In this document: positions 8,097-17,482 of the stretch, piece by piece
Layout: each line of letters opens with the position of its first letter
Position numbering within the stretch: the stretch's first letter is position 1
Assembly: GCA_900769445.1 (NCBI GenBank)
Contig: CAAGGR010000097.1
Coordinates: 1-64,000 of the forward strand
Reading direction: 5' to 3'
From: an uncultured Alistipes sp.
GTDB taxonomy: Bacteria > Bacteroidota > Bacteroidia > Bacteroidales > Rikenellaceae
DNA length: 64,000 nt
Notes under the pieces: model-generated
Told to the model about the DNA's origin: nothing
Seen by the model: the letters and a program-made list of their open reading frames with translations, nothing else
The model's database searches: none
Made by a program: the position numbers and the translations under genes

Positions 8097-9557
8097 CTCC
8101 CAAATACTCTTATACCACATTGTCTTCCTCCATAAGCTATTTAATACCTCACTTGGAGCAGAGGTGGTAACACCAGAGTAGACCTCTACGTTGATAGGTC
8201 TTGTGCCATATGAGCCATATGCCGAGTAGAAGGAGTCAAGCGTATATTTTGCAATTACGGTATTGGCTAACTGCGTGTTGAAGTTCTGTAGTGCTATGCT
8301 ATCGGTGGCTACAACATTTACCCACTCGCCAAAGTCGTAGAAGTAGTGTGAGGGTTGACCCTCGTAGGTCTGTAGATTGTGGGTGTCGTACTCCTCTGTA
8401 GCGCTCTTAATCACCTCTTTAGTAGCCTCTTGGAGTGCATCTATCTCGCTGCAATCGTAGACAGCAACAGAGCCAGATTTTGCACTTGATTTATATTCAT
8501 CGCGGTAGTAGAGATAGTAGCTTTCGGCAGCCGCGGCGTAGTCTGTGATAGTGCCATTATCCCTAAATAGATGGGGTAGTGTGCGTTCGTATGGGAAACC
8601 ACTACCCATAATCTCGCAAGGCGATGCAATAATGTAGTTCGCTGAGTTGCGAAGCTCATAGATAGTCTCGATATTCGACATGAAGCAGGCATCGAAGAGG
8701 ATATAATCAATATCTACATCACTGTTAGCGATACCCTCTGCAATATCTGATGTGTTTACCAGTACGTTTACCTCTCCAAAGTGTCGTGTAACCTCTGCAC
8801 CAGGAACTGGGACAAAGAATGGAATCCAACCTCCAGACTTTGATATACCTGATGATTCGCGCGGAACCCATGCTCTGCCATGGCCAGCAAGAACTAAACC
8901 ATAACGCTCGGCAGGGGCTATGGATGAGAGACGAGTGATTGTGCGACTGATATAATTCGAGGTTAATGGGTTTTCGTCGATGATGATATTATCCTCGACA
9001 ATCGACTCGAAGCATTTGCCACTATCAGGGTCGTAACAAAGCTCTGCGATATATGCTACGCTTTGACTGCGCTGACGGAAGAAGACCACGCGGTTGTTAT
9101 CTCCTAATGCACCCTTCTCAATAGCAAGTTTTGCATCATTGATATTTACGTTAAAATAGCTATTTAGGCTTGTTCCAAAGAAGTAGAACATCAATGTATG
9201 GTTGGCGGTTGATGTGGGTACGCCATTCTGCTTTAGGCGAATTGAGGCGCTCTTATATCCTGGTGCTGTAAGCGTAATCGTTGCTACGCGCTCCGCACCA
9301 CTATTCTCCGAAAGATGGGCACTAATGCTTTTGTTTGATGTTACAGTAAGGTCTGAAGTCCACTCAGCATCATCTTCAACCGAGACTTCAACATCATACC
9401 CCTCTGTCTTAAAGTCTATAGTGATGTGCTGCTCGTGGTAGGTGTAACGCACAGTACTTTCAACTCTAAATTGCTTTAGAGAGGGGCCCTCCTCTGACCT
9501 ATTGCATGAGCAGAGAAGAAGTAGGGTAAATGCAAAAAATATCTTTGTAAATCTCAT
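8091..9557 (-). CDS. Clostripain-family (C11) cysteine peptidase lipoprotein with BACON-like domain
   Basis: 488 residues from the ATG at 9557; a longer reading to 9620 has no signal peptide, whereas this start gives MRFTKIFFAFTLLLLCSC with a lipobox Cys at 18. Residues ~30-112 look like a BACON-type immunoglobulin-like module (VEDDAEWTS, SGAERVATITLTA). Residues ~120-480 are a clostripain-like domain: GLVLAGHGRAW gives the catalytic His226 and DYILFDACFMSN the catalytic Cys291. The family cleaves after basic residues; substrates here are unknown. As a lipoprotein it probably sits on the outer membrane or cell surface. The gene has its own -7 box at 9585-9592. Confidence 0.8.
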   Translation of the reverse strand: MRFTKIFFAFTLLLLCSCNRSEEGPSLKQFRVESTVRYTYHEQHITIDFKTEGYDVEVSVEDDAEWTSDLTVTSNKSISAHLSENSGAERVATITLTAPGYKSASIRLKQNGVPTSTANHTLMFYFFGTSLNSYFNVNINDAKLAIEKGALGDNNRVVFFRQRSQSVAYIAELCYDPDSGKCFESIVEDNIIIDENPLTSNYISRTITRLSSIAPAERYGLVLAGHGRAWVPRESSGISKSGGWIPFFVPVPGAEVTRHFGEVNVLVNTSDIAEGIANSDVDIDYILFDACFMSNIETIYELRNSANYIIASPCEIMGSGFPYERTLPHLFRDNGTITDYAAAAESYYLYYRDEYKSSAKSGSVAVYDCSEIDALQEATKEVIKSATEEYDTHNLQTYEGQPSHYFYDFGEWVNVVATDSIALQNFNTQLANTVIAKYTLDSFYSAYGSYGTRPINVEVYSGVTTSAPSEVLNSLWRKTMWYKSIWEL

Positions 9558-9584
9558 GTCTTGGTTGTGTCTATATATATTTTT

Positions 9585-9592
9585 GCAAAGGT
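9585..9592 (-). promoter_or_regulatory. -7 box of the C11 peptidase gene
   Basis: Minus-strand TACCTTTG fits TAnnTTTG, about 30 bases before the chosen ATG. This supports the 9557 start because the longer reading would begin upstream of the promoter. The -33 element is not clear. Confidence 0.5.
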
Positions 9593-9635
9593 AGAAATTT
9601 ATTGCTGATATTGTACACAATAATCGATAAAAAAG

Positions 9636-9664
9636 GAGGTGCTCAACACAAAGTTGAACACCTC
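9636..9664 (-). terminator. Terminator of dnaE-trxA
   Basis: A 12-bp stem with one mismatch (9636-9647 with 9653-9664) and a 5-base loop, followed on the minus strand by a run of six T (complement of 9629-9634). It lies 25 bases beyond the trxA stop. Confidence 0.85.
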
Positions 9665-9689
9665 GCTATCTTCCAGATAGGGGTAGATA

Positions 9690-10007
9690 CTATAGAAGAG
9701 CGTCGATCTTAGCCTTGAGCTGCTCCTTATCTGCAGTACCAACGTGCTTGTCTACCTGCTGACCATCCTTGAAGAAGAGGATAGTAGGAACGTTGCGAAC
9801 GCGATACTGTGCAGCGATCTCGTCGCCATCCTCACCTACATCGCACTTGCAGATTACAACCTTACCGTCGTACTCCTCAGCAAGCTCGTCGATGATAGGG
9901 CTTACCATACGGCAAGGACCACACCATGTTGCCCAGAAGTCGATAACTACAGGCATACCCTTGCCCATTACCTCGTCAAAATTCTCGTTGTTAAGTTTTA
10001 GTGCCAT
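9690..10007 (-). CDS. trxA: Thioredoxin
   Basis: A 105-residue cytoplasmic thioredoxin, the general protein disulfide reductant. The active site WCGPC has its cysteines at 29 and 32, the cis-proline segment is VRNVPTILFF, and there is no signal peptide. It is translated 19 bases after dnaE on the same strand, so it is probably co-transcribed, and the unit ends at the 9636-9664 terminator. Confidence 0.95.
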   Translation of the reverse strand: MALKLNNENFDEVMGKGMPVVIDFWATWCGPCRMVSPIIDELAEEYDGKVVICKCDVGEDGDEIAAQYRVRNVPTILFFKDGQQVDKHVGTADKEQLKAKIDALL

Positions 10008-10026
10008 AGCATCAAAGTTTTGATAG

Positions 10027-13000
10027 TTAGATATTTATAAAATAGTTTAGTTCGTTACTCTCGATAAAGTTCATAAGCTCGGTGGTGGTGGCCACGCGGT
10101 ACTTCTTAGAGTTGAGCTTTATCTTCACATCGTTGCTTCTATCCACAATGGTAAACTGTAGTGTGGTCTTACCCGGATTCTCCTTGATGACCTTTAGGAG
10201 CATATCGGTAAGCGTTGAGCATACCTCGTGAATGTCGAGTTCGATGCGCAAGTTAGTAATATTTTCTGAAACTTCAGCAAGATGTTGCATGGAAAGTATC
10301 TTATACTCCAAGGCATTGCCCTCCTTACCGAAGCGAGGTTGCACCTTTCCGCGTATAAATAGGAAGGTGTTGACCTCGATAAGCATGCCGAAACGTTCGA
10401 AGTCCTTACTCCAGAGCGTGAACTCGTGGCTGGTATTGTAGTCCTCAAGTACAAAGCGCGCATAACGACGACCATCCTGTGTGGTAAGTGGTGTTACTGA
10501 GGTGATGACGCCAGCAACCGATAGCTCCTTACCGTTAAGTAGTGTAAGGTTGTCCAACTCGCCCAACTCCACCTGACACATCTTGTTAAGGATAAAGTCG
10601 AAGCGATTGAGAGGATGAGCCGATAGGTAGAGACCGATGACCTCCTTCTCCTTGTTTAGTATCGCAATATTTGTCCAATCGTCTGCAGCAGGTACTTTAG
10701 GCTGTGGAATGTCCGAGCCGTTATCCGAGAGCATGCCGAAGAGACTCTGCTGGGAGTTGTTCTTCTCTTGCTGTACGCGCTGACCATAGCGAACAAGCGT
10801 ATCAAGGAACATAGAGCCAGTGGCGTCCTCAGCAAAGAAACGCGAACGATTGAAATCTATCAGAGAGTCGAAACCTCCTGCATAGGCGATATTCTCGAGA
10901 CTCTTGCGGTTGACCACGGCAAAGTTAACACGCTCCATAAAATCGTAGATAGATTTGTATGGGCCATTCTCCTTGCGCTCCTTAACGATAGCCTCCGAAG
11001 CAGCACCACCAACGCCCTTAATGGCAGCAAGACCAAAGCGTACATCGCCATTCTTGTTTGTCGAGAACTTAATCATCGACTCGTTGATATCTGGGCCGAG
11101 TACCGAGATTCCGATGTTCTTACACTCGTTCATATAGGCTGTAACCTCCTTTATGTCGCTCAAGTTACGACTAAGTACGGTTGCCATATACTCAGAAGGG
11201 TAGTGTGCCTTAATATATGCTGTCTGGTACGCCACCCAAGAGTAGCAAGTGGCGTGAGACTTGTTGAAGGCGTAGGATGCGAACTTCTCCCAGTCTGCCC
11301 AAATCTTCTCCAAGACCTTCTCGTCGTGCCCATTCGACTTACCACCAGCGATAAACTTAGGCTTAAGCTCGTCAAGCTTCGACTTAATCTTCTTACCCAT
11401 TGCCTTACGCAGTGAGTCCGACTCACCTCGGGTGAAGTTACCCAACAAGCGCGAGAGAAGCATCACCTGCTCCTGATATACCGTGATACCATAGGTATCC
11501 TTAAGGTAGCGCTCCATAATCGGGATGTCGTACTCGATAGGCTTGCGACCATGCTTTCTATCGATAAAGTCGGGGATGTAATCCATAGGGCCTGGTCGAT
11601 AGAGGGCATTCATCGCAATCAAATCCTCGAAGGTAGATGGCTGCAACTCGCGCAGATATTTCTGCATACCTGGCGACTCAAACTGGAATGTACCGATGGT
11701 GCGACCAGCGCAGTATAGCTCGTAGGTCTTCTTATCGTCGATAGGGATGTTGTCGATATCAATCTTTACACCGTGCGTCTGCTCGATAACCTCCACAGCA
11801 TCCTTTATAATAGATAGGGTCTTAAGACCGAGGAAGTCCATCTTGATAAGACCTGTATCCTCGATTACAGCACCCTCGTACTGCGTTACAAGCATCGACT
11901 CACCAGTCTCCTTATCAAGGGCTGTGCTTACAGGTACCCAGTCGGTGATGTCATCACGACAGATGATTGTACCGCAGGCGTGAACACCCGTACCGCGTAC
12001 GTTACCCTCGAGCATCTTGGCATACTTGATGGTGTCGCGCATAACGGGGTCATTCGACTCCTCTGCCTCCTTAAGCTCGGGTACTGCATTTATGGCGTTG
12101 CGCAGATTTACCTTAAGCAACTTCTCCTTATCGTTAGGGTCGGGAATACGCTCAGGAATCCACTTACATAGCTGGTTGGCGAGGGCAAGAGGGAGCTTCT
12201 GCACACGGGCAACATCCTTCAATGCCATCTTCGTTGCCATAGTGCCATAGGTGATGATATGGGCAACCTTCTCCTTGCCATACTTCTGTGTTACCCAGTT
12301 AAGTACACGACCGCGACCATCATCATCGAAGTCGATATCAATATCGGGCAACGAGATACGGTCTGGGTTAAGGAAACGCTCGAACAGAAGGTCGTACTTG
12401 ATAGGGTCTATCTGTGTGATACCTAAGCAGTAGGCTACGGCAGAGCCTGCTGCAGAACCACGACCTGGGCCTACTGATACATCCAGCTCCTCGCGCGCTG
12501 CGCGGATGAAGTCCTGCACGATAAGGAAGTAACCAGGGAAACCCATGGTCTTCATAATGTGAAGCTCAAACTTGATACGAGTCTCGGTCTCCTCGTCTAA
12601 CACCTCGCCGTAGCGCTTATGTGCGCCATCGATAGCCAACTTGGCGAGGTAGTCTGCCTCAAGTTTTATTCGATATAACTTGTCGTAACCTCCTAATTTA
12701 GCGATTTTATCGAGAGCCTTCTCCTCCGAGAGTACAACATTTCCATTCTCATCTTGTGTGAACTCATCGAAGAGGTCTTTCTCGGTATATTTAGCTCTAT
12801 AACCCTCCTCTGTGCCAAACTCCTCTGGAATGGCAAAGGTTGGCATAATAGGGGCGTGGTCAATTGAGTAACCCTCGATCTTATTGCATATCTCTACGGT
12901 GTTGGTCAACGCCTCAGGGATGTAGTCGAATATCTCGTTCATCTCCTTTGTCGTCTTCATCCACTCCTGCTTGGTGTAGAGCATACGCTTAGGATCGTCA

Positions 13001-13866
13001 AGATCCTTACCTGTGCCTAAGCATATAAGGCGGTCGTGAGCCTCGGCATGCTCCTCGTCTACGAAATGCACATCGTTGGTACACACTACCTTAATACCCA
13101 TCTCACGCGATAGCTCTATGAGTTTTTCGTTGACCTCTGCCTGTATCTGTCCTGTCTCATGGTTGGCATTCTCTACCGTCGCTTTATGCAACTGCAACTC
13201 GAAATAGTAGTCATCGCCAAAGAGATTTTTATACCATTGCGCAGATGCCTTAGCCTCCTCGATTTTGCCATCGCGGATAAGGCGTGGCATCTCGCCACCA
13301 AGACATGCAGAACAACAAATAAGCCCCTCATGATACTTCTCCAACTCGACACGGTCGGTACGTGGACGACCATATGATCCTTCAGTGTAGGCCTTGGATA
13401 CAATCTTGATAAGGTTTTTGTAACCCTTCATGTTCTTCGCCAAGAGGATTAGATGGTAACCACTATAGTCGCCCATCGCCTTCTCGCGGTTGAACATTCT
13501 GCGTCGCGCCACATAAACCTCGCAACCGATGATACCCTTAAACTCTGTCTTTGGTAGTGCATCGAACGCCACACGTGCCTTAGCTAAAGCTTCGGCTGGG
13601 TCGCTACCCATCTCCTCTTCGGATGCTGTACCCTCTTCGAGGCGCTTGATAAGCTCCTGCGCTGCCTTAACCTTCTCTTTGCGCGACTTGTTGCACTTCG
13701 ATACGTAGTTGAAGAACTCCTTGACACCGAACATATTACCGTGGTCGGTAAGGGCAATGCCGGGCATACCATCGGCAATAGCCTTATCGACAAGTTTTGG
13801 GATACTCGCCTGACCATCAAGCAGCGAGTATTGGCTATGAACGTGTAGGTGTACAAATGGGTACAT
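10027..13866 (-). CDS. dnaE: DNA polymerase III alpha subunit
   Basis: The replicative polymerase, 1279 residues, usual length for Bacteroidetes DnaE1. The N-terminal PHP domain starts at FVHLHVHSQYSLLDG; the polymerase core has GPGRGSAAGSAV and the catalytic aspartates in LPDIDIDFDDDGR; a helix-hairpin-helix follows (GLAAIKGVGGAA), then an OB fold (ELSVAGVITSV) and a C-terminal region. No intein or frameshift is visible. It is first in an operon with trxA. A -7 box TATCTTTG lies at 13899-13906 on the minus strand, about 35 bases before the ATG. Confidence 0.97.
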   Translation of the reverse strand: MYPFVHLHVHSQYSLLDGQASIPKLVDKAIADGMPGIALTDHGNMFGVKEFFNYVSKCNKSRKEKVKAAQELIKRLEEGTASEEEMGSDPAEALAKARVAFDALPKTEFKGIIGCEVYVARRRMFNREKAMGDYSGYHLILLAKNMKGYKNLIKIVSKAYTEGSYGRPRTDRVELEKYHEGLICCSACLGGEMPRLIRDGKIEEAKASAQWYKNLFGDDYYFELQLHKATVENANHETGQIQAEVNEKLIELSREMGIKVVCTNDVHFVDEEHAEAHDRLICLGTGKDLDDPKRMLYTKQEWMKTTKEMNEIFDYIPEALTNTVEICNKIEGYSIDHAPIMPTFAIPEEFGTEEGYRAKYTEKDLFDEFTQDENGNVVLSEEKALDKIAKLGGYDKLYRIKLEADYLAKLAIDGAHKRYGEVLDEETETRIKFELHIMKTMGFPGYFLIVQDFIRAAREELDVSVGPGRGSAAGSAVAYCLGITQIDPIKYDLLFERFLNPDRISLPDIDIDFDDDGRGRVLNWVTQKYGKEKVAHIITYGTMATKMALKDVARVQKLPLALANQLCKWIPERIPDPNDKEKLLKVNLRNAINAVPELKEAEESNDPVMRDTIKYAKMLEGNVRGTGVHACGTIICRDDITDWVPVSTALDKETGESMLVTQYEGAVIEDTGLIKMDFLGLKTLSIIKDAVEVIEQTHGVKIDIDNIPIDDKKTYELYCAGRTIGTFQFESPGMQKYLRELQPSTFEDLIAMNALYRPGPMDYIPDFIDRKHGRKPIEYDIPIMERYLKDTYGITVYQEQVMLLSRLLGNFTRGESDSLRKAMGKKIKSKLDELKPKFIAGGKSNGHDEKVLEKIWADWEKFASYAFNKSHATCYSWVAYQTAYIKAHYPSEYMATVLSRNLSDIKEVTAYMNECKNIGISVLGPDINESMIKFSTNKNGDVRFGLAAIKGVGGAASEAIVKERKENGPYKSIYDFMERVNFAVVNRKSLENIAYAGGFDSLIDFNRSRFFAEDATGSMFLDTLVRYGQRVQQEKNNSQQSLFGMLSDNGSDIPQPKVPAADDWTNIAILNKEKEVIGLYLSAHPLNRFDFILNKMCQVELGELDNLTLLNGKELSVAGVITSVTPLTTQDGRRYARFVLEDYNTSHEFTLWSKDFERFGMLIEVNTFLFIRGKVQPRFGKEGNALEYKILSMQHLAEVSENITNLRIELDIHEVCSTLTDMLLKVIKENPGKTTLQFTIVDRSNDVKIKLNSKKYRVATTTELMNFIESNELNYFINI

Positions 13867-13898
13867 ATATAGTATCTATATTTTTCGGTTTCGAACTA

Positions 13899-13906
13899 CA
13901 AAGATA
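13899..13906 (-). promoter_or_regulatory. -7 box of dnaE
   Basis: Minus-strand TATCTTTG fits TAnnTTTG, about 33 bases before the dnaE start. No clear -33 TTG at the right distance. Confidence 0.5.
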
Positions 13907-13934
13907 GTAATTAAAACTGAAAACTAAAAACTGA

Positions 13935-14200
13935 AAGGTGGAAAGTTGTATACGTAATAGAGGTAGAGATGAGGGCAAGACCCTACAACAGATTGCCGAT
14001 GCCCTCGGATACAAGAGCCTCTCTTCGGTGCATACTCTTTTAAGCAGAAAAAAAGAAAATCGAAAATCAGCCCGCTAAACTTACGGGGCGTTTGCCGAGG
14101 TGGTGGTGTAGCGTAGTCTCGAGACGGGGGCGACTACAAGGTGTGGAATGGAAAACGGTGGGTGGGGATAGGTTTTGTTAATCCTATTTTCCGACCAATC
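13935..14200 (+). pseudogene. Degraded small helix-turn-helix gene
   Basis: From 13935 an open stretch with no good start codon (GTG at 13938 is possible) ends at a stop at 14076 and reads through DEGKTLQQIADALGYKSLSS, a clear helix-turn-helix, then VHTLLSRKKENR. A shifted frame just after the stop reads KLTGRLP, and near 14128-14166 another frame reads GDYKVWNGKRWVG, which looks like a C-terminal tail of the same kind of protein. I read this as a frameshifted remnant of a small DNA-binding protein; the parent family is not recognised. It sits in the 410-bp gap between dnaE and the DUF2007 gene; the rest of that gap holds only promoters. Confidence 0.45.
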
Positions 14201-14221
14201 GAACAAAATAGTGGTAAATTG

Positions 14222-14252
14222 TTGCAAAGCCAAGAAATAATTACTATCTTTA
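14222..14252 (+). promoter_or_regulatory. Promoter of the DUF2007 gene
   Basis: TTG (14222-14224), 20 bases, then TATCTTTA (14245-14252), one base off TAnnTTTG, 25-37 bases before the possible ATGs. Confidence 0.55.
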
Positions 14253-14276
14253 CATTCGACTTTAATACTAAGACCT

Positions 14277-14504
14277 ATGGAGATGATAATGGACAACAAC
14301 ACAACAAAACTCGTTGCCATACAGAGCTATGACAACGTAGTGCAGGCAGAGATTGCTAAGTCGATACTTGATAGTGCTGGAATCTTCTGTACTCTACACG
14401 GAGAGTATATGTCGGTTATATATACTCCAGTAGCATTTCCTACGCGACTAATGGTGCGCGAGGAGGATGTTGCTGAGGCGGAAATGGTGCTTGGTATTCG
14501 TTAG
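14277..14504 (+). CDS. DUF2007 family small protein
   Basis: 75 residues resembling DUF2007 (putative signal-transducing protein): KLVAIQSYDNVVQAEIAKSI followed by LDSAGIFCTLHGEYM and a terminal LMVREEDVAEAEMVL. Members of this family are small ferredoxin-like-fold proteins of unknown role. Three in-frame ATGs occur (14277, 14283, 14289); the last has GGAG six bases upstream and may be the real start, giving 71 residues. It converges on aroE, with six bases between the stops. Confidence 0.75.
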   Translation: MEMIMDNNTTKLVAIQSYDNVVQAEIAKSILDSAGIFCTLHGEYMSVIYTPVAFPTRLMVREEDVAEAEMVLGIR

Positions 14505-14510
14505 TTACGG

Positions 14511-15269
14511 TTAGCAAATATCTCCCTCTTTGAACTCCTCGTATGCTCTTTGCCAGATATGCCATGAGGCTATAGCCTGAGTCTGGAGCATAAGTATACC
14601 ATTCATTGTGGTTGCGCCAAGACCCTTAGCGCGACTTAGAAGTTCTGTGGTTGCAGGGTTATAGATTAGGTCGAACACCTTATGCTCTGCACCTATGGCG
14701 TCGTATGGCAATGTGGGAGCATCCTCCTTATTTGGTGCCATGCCTACGGGAGTAGTATTTATGATTAGTGTGTGGCGCGCCATAATCTCAGCATCCAACA
14801 TATCATAGGTGTAGTCACCACGCTTTGCATCGCGCGATACGGTGCTAAAGGCGATGTTATACTTGTTGCAGACATACTGCACAGCCTTTGCAGCACCGCC
14901 AGTGCCAAGGATTAGGGCGCGGATATTTGCGTCTACATCCATCCACTCGAGCGATGCCTCAATGCCAGTAATATCGGTGTTGTAGCCAATAAGTCTACCA
15001 TTGCGCACCACTACGCAGTTCACAGCGCCAACCCTCTGTGCCTCCTCGCTAAGTGAATCGAGGTAGGGGATGATGCTCTCCTTATATGGAATAGTTACGT
15101 TAAAGCCCGATAGCTCGCGCTCTGCAACTATATCTCGAATAGTCGCTATATCATCAATCTCTATAAGCGAGTAATCGGCATCTATGCCCTCATTCTCGAA
15201 CTTCACACGAAAGAAATTTGCCGAAAATGAGTGCGAAAGGGTCTTTCCTATAAGTCCGTAGTGTCGCAT
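14511..15269 (-). CDS. aroE: Shikimate dehydrogenase
   Basis: Reduces 3-dehydroshikimate to shikimate with NADPH in aromatic amino acid synthesis. 252 residues. The shikimate-binding SHSFSANFF lies near residue 12, NVTIPYKESI near 59 carries the catalytic Lys, the NADP loop is ILGTGGAAKAV near 120, and NTTPVGMAP is near 170. Its start overlaps the 3' end of the upstream VTT gene by 22 bases, which suggests translational coupling. Confidence 0.93.
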   Translation of the reverse strand: MRHYGLIGKTLSHSFSANFFRVKFENEGIDADYSLIEIDDIATIRDIVAERELSGFNVTIPYKESIIPYLDSLSEEAQRVGAVNCVVVRNGRLIGYNTDITGIEASLEWMDVDANIRALILGTGGAAKAVQYVCNKYNIAFSTVSRDAKRGDYTYDMLDAEIMARHTLIINTTPVGMAPNKEDAPTLPYDAIGAEHKVFDLIYNPATTELLSRAKGLGATTMNGILMLQTQAIASWHIWQRAYEEFKEGDIC

Positions 15270-15937
15270 AGCTCAGGTTGTTCGATTATAACCTCTGTAG
15301 TTGTTGTAGACTCTGTGCCACTCTCGTCGCTACCGTCGAATATAGATACTGCCAATGCGAAGAAGCCGATTAGTAGTACTGTAAATAGGGTTGCTAAGAG
15401 GTTGAAATATTTATCAATGAATACTTTAATTGGCTGTCCAAATCTCCATATAAGCCAGCCTATTACGAAGAAACGCAGACCTCGCGAAACGGTGGATGCG
15501 ATAAGGAACATCGCAAAGTTGATGTCGAACATTCCGCCTGCGATGGTAAAGAGCTTATATGGCAGTGGTGTGAAGCCTGCAGTGAATACAATCCAGAAGT
15601 TGTACTTGTCGTACATAGCACCAACATTCTCGAAGCTCTCAACGCTAAAGACATTCTCGTAGAAGAAGTTGGCAATGGCGGTAGCCTCACCTGCAGGTGT
15701 TGTCCAGAGAAAATGGCCTATAGCATAGCCAAGCATAGCGCCAATTATAGAGCCAAGTAGGGTAATGCCAGCAAAGCGGAAGGACTTCTTTGTAGCACCA
15801 AGGCATAGCGCTATAAGCAGAATATCTGGCGGTATAGGAAACCAACTCGACTCGCAGAGTGCGATGATAAAGAGTGCCAACCATCCCCAACGGCTATCAC
15901 TCCATGACAGTACCCAATTGTATAACTTCTTAATCAT
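15248..15937 (-). CDS. VTT-domain (YqaA/DedA-like) inner-membrane protein
   Basis: 229 residues with several membrane segments: WGWLALFIIALCESSWFPIP near 18, ITLLGSIIGAMLGYAIGHFL near 57, FWIVFTAGFTPLPYKLFTIA near 113, and a C-terminal helix near 188-210. The re-entrant motif FTPLPYKLF is typical of VTT/YqaA proteins, a superfamily that includes DedA transporters and eukaryotic scramblases. Substrate is unknown; lipid or proton-coupled transport is the usual suggestion. It overlaps aroE by 22 bases. Confidence 0.8.
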   Translation of the reverse strand: MIKKLYNWVLSWSDSRWGWLALFIIALCESSWFPIPPDILLIALCLGATKKSFRFAGITLLGSIIGAMLGYAIGHFLWTTPAGEATAIANFFYENVFSVESFENVGAMYDKYNFWIVFTAGFTPLPYKLFTIAGGMFDINFAMFLIASTVSRGLRFFVIGWLIWRFGQPIKVFIDKYFNLLATLFTVLLIGFFALAVSIFDGSDESGTESTTTTEVIIEQPELCDTTDL

Positions 15938-15979
15938 AATTTTCGAGGCCTATTCTTAATCTTGGCAAAAGTAATATAT

Positions 15980-16990
15980 TTACTCGAAACTTTCAACTAT
16001 TCCACCGCCAATGACTAAATTATTTCGGTATAGGACCAGTGGCTGACCCTTAGCCGGTGCAAATGCCTTATCGGGTGTAGTTATAAGGTAACCCTCGCCA
16101 TGGCGTACTACAGATACTGGTAACTCGGGGTTTATACCTATGCCTCTAATCTTAATAGTAATGTCTGATGCTGTTAGTAACTCGCACTCTTCCACTATAT
16201 TACAGTTGGTTATATAGAGCCTATCTTTATATAATTCACGTTTCTCTCCAACGATAATGTTGTTGGAGTTGGCACATATCTCCACTACTCGCTTTCCATC
16301 GGGAATACCTTCGCCGCGACGCTGACCGATGGTGTAGTGGATAATGCCATTATGGAGACCACACTCTCTACCATCCGAACTTAGGATGACCCCCTGAGTG
16401 GGGCATACGCCTCTTGTCTTTAGAAACTCGGCATAGGGCTTGCCTTCCAAAAAGCAGATACCCATGCTCTCGCTCTTATCCCTAAAACCCTCCTTTATCT
16501 GACTCTTTATAATAGCTCCCATTGGGGTTATAGCGCGTGAAAGCACCTCCTGTGATAGTCCCCAAAGGTAGTAGCTCTGGTCTTTGGCGCTGTCAGCACC
16601 CTTAGCCACGTAGTAGTTGCCGTTATGTTGTTCGATGCGGAAGTAGTGTCCTGTGGCAATGTGGTTAATGCCCAAACGGTTAGCCTCCTCAAGAAGTATT
16701 CGCCACTTAATATGGGTATTGCAGCGGGTGCAGGGTGCTGGTGTGCGACCTAAACTATACTCCGCGCAGAAATACTCTATAATCTCACGCTCAAACAGCG
16801 TCTTGGCATCATAGGTGTACCACTCAATACCCAACTCTGAAGCTACACGCTCCGCCTTTGCGAGCATAGTGTTGTCCCCCGTGGTGTCGATAGTTAGTGC
16901 CACAACACGATATCCCGCCTCCAATAGTAGACGGGCTGACATGGTGCTGTCGATACCACCGCTAAATCCTAATAGTACGCTCTCTCCCAT
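15980..16990 (-). CDS. mnmA: tRNA-uridine 2-sulfurtransferase MnmA
   Basis: Thiolates U34 of Lys, Glu and Gln tRNAs, using ATP to adenylate the base and a persulfide relay to bring sulfur. From the ATG at 16990 (337 residues) the PP-loop GFSGGIDST begins at residue 8; the reading up to 17029 adds 13 unlikely residues. Catalytic cysteines are CTRCN (Cys87) and SMGICF (Cys179), followed by TIGQRRGEGIP. The length is slightly short for the family but all core motifs are present. Sulfur may come from the SufS desulfurase in this window or another, which is inference. Confidence 0.92.
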   Translation of the reverse strand: MGESVLLGFSGGIDSTMSARLLLEAGYRVVALTIDTTGDNTMLAKAERVASELGIEWYTYDAKTLFEREIIEYFCAEYSLGRTPAPCTRCNTHIKWRILLEEANRLGINHIATGHYFRIEQHNGNYYVAKGADSAKDQSYYLWGLSQEVLSRAITPMGAIIKSQIKEGFRDKSESMGICFLEGKPYAEFLKTRGVCPTQGVILSSDGRECGLHNGIIHYTIGQRRGEGIPDGKRVVEICANSNNIIVGEKRELYKDRLYITNCNIVEECELLTASDITIKIRGIGINPELPVSVVRHGEGYLITTPDKAFAPAKGQPLVLYRNNLVIGGGIVESFE

Positions 16991-17058
16991 ATATAAAATA
17001 GTAAGTGCGCCCAAATCACTTGGACACACTTGCTTATTAGTCGCTTGTAATAAGCGCC

Positions 17059-17370
17059 TTACTCCTCGTGATTCTGCTTTTCGAAATACTCTGGCTTATG
17101 CTCCTTAACGAAGTCTACCATCTCGGTAATACCCTCCATCACCTTTGCAAAATCCTCCTTATATAGGTAGATTTGATGGCGCGAGAAGTTTGCTGTACCG
17201 TCAGCATTTACCCTCTTGCGCGACTCGGTAATAGTTAGATAGTAGTCGTCAGCACGTGTAGCCTTAACATCTATAAAATAGGTGCGCTTGCCTGCGCGTA
17301 CAACCTTTGAGCAAATCTGTTCGCCATTATCCTCGTTGTCATGATGGCGTGGGGTATAATCTAAAGCCAT
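17059..17370 (-). CDS. DUF3276 / PUR-alpha-like nucleic-acid-binding protein
   Basis: 103 residues matching the DUF3276 family, a bacterial PUR-alpha-like single-stranded nucleic acid-binding domain: ICSKVVRAGKRTYFIDVKAT, then YYLTITESRK and IYLYKEDFAKVMEG form the beta-beta-beta-beta-alpha repeat. The ends are charged and probably flexible. Its exact target is not known in Bacteroidetes. It is a single gene upstream of mnmA on the same strand, with 68 bases between. Confidence 0.82.
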   Translation of the reverse strand: MALDYTPRHHDNEDNGEQICSKVVRAGKRTYFIDVKATRADDYYLTITESRKRVNADGTANFSRHQIYLYKEDFAKVMEGITEMVDFVKEHKPEYFEKQNHEE

Positions 17371-17482
17371 GTGGTAGTAGTTTTATGTAGGGTTTATAGG
17401 TTGCTTAAGTTTTGTTTACACGAAGATAGATAAAAATTCTCAATCTTCCAACTATTTTGTATGATTTAACCTATAATTTTAT

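Noticed and set aside
10768..11415. A 215-codon open frame antisense to dnaE
   Set aside because: Fully inside dnaE, with no domain or start signal.
10027..13866. Possible intein in DnaE
   Set aside because: The length is normal for Bacteroidetes and no Cys/Ser-to-His-Asn block with intein motifs is seen.
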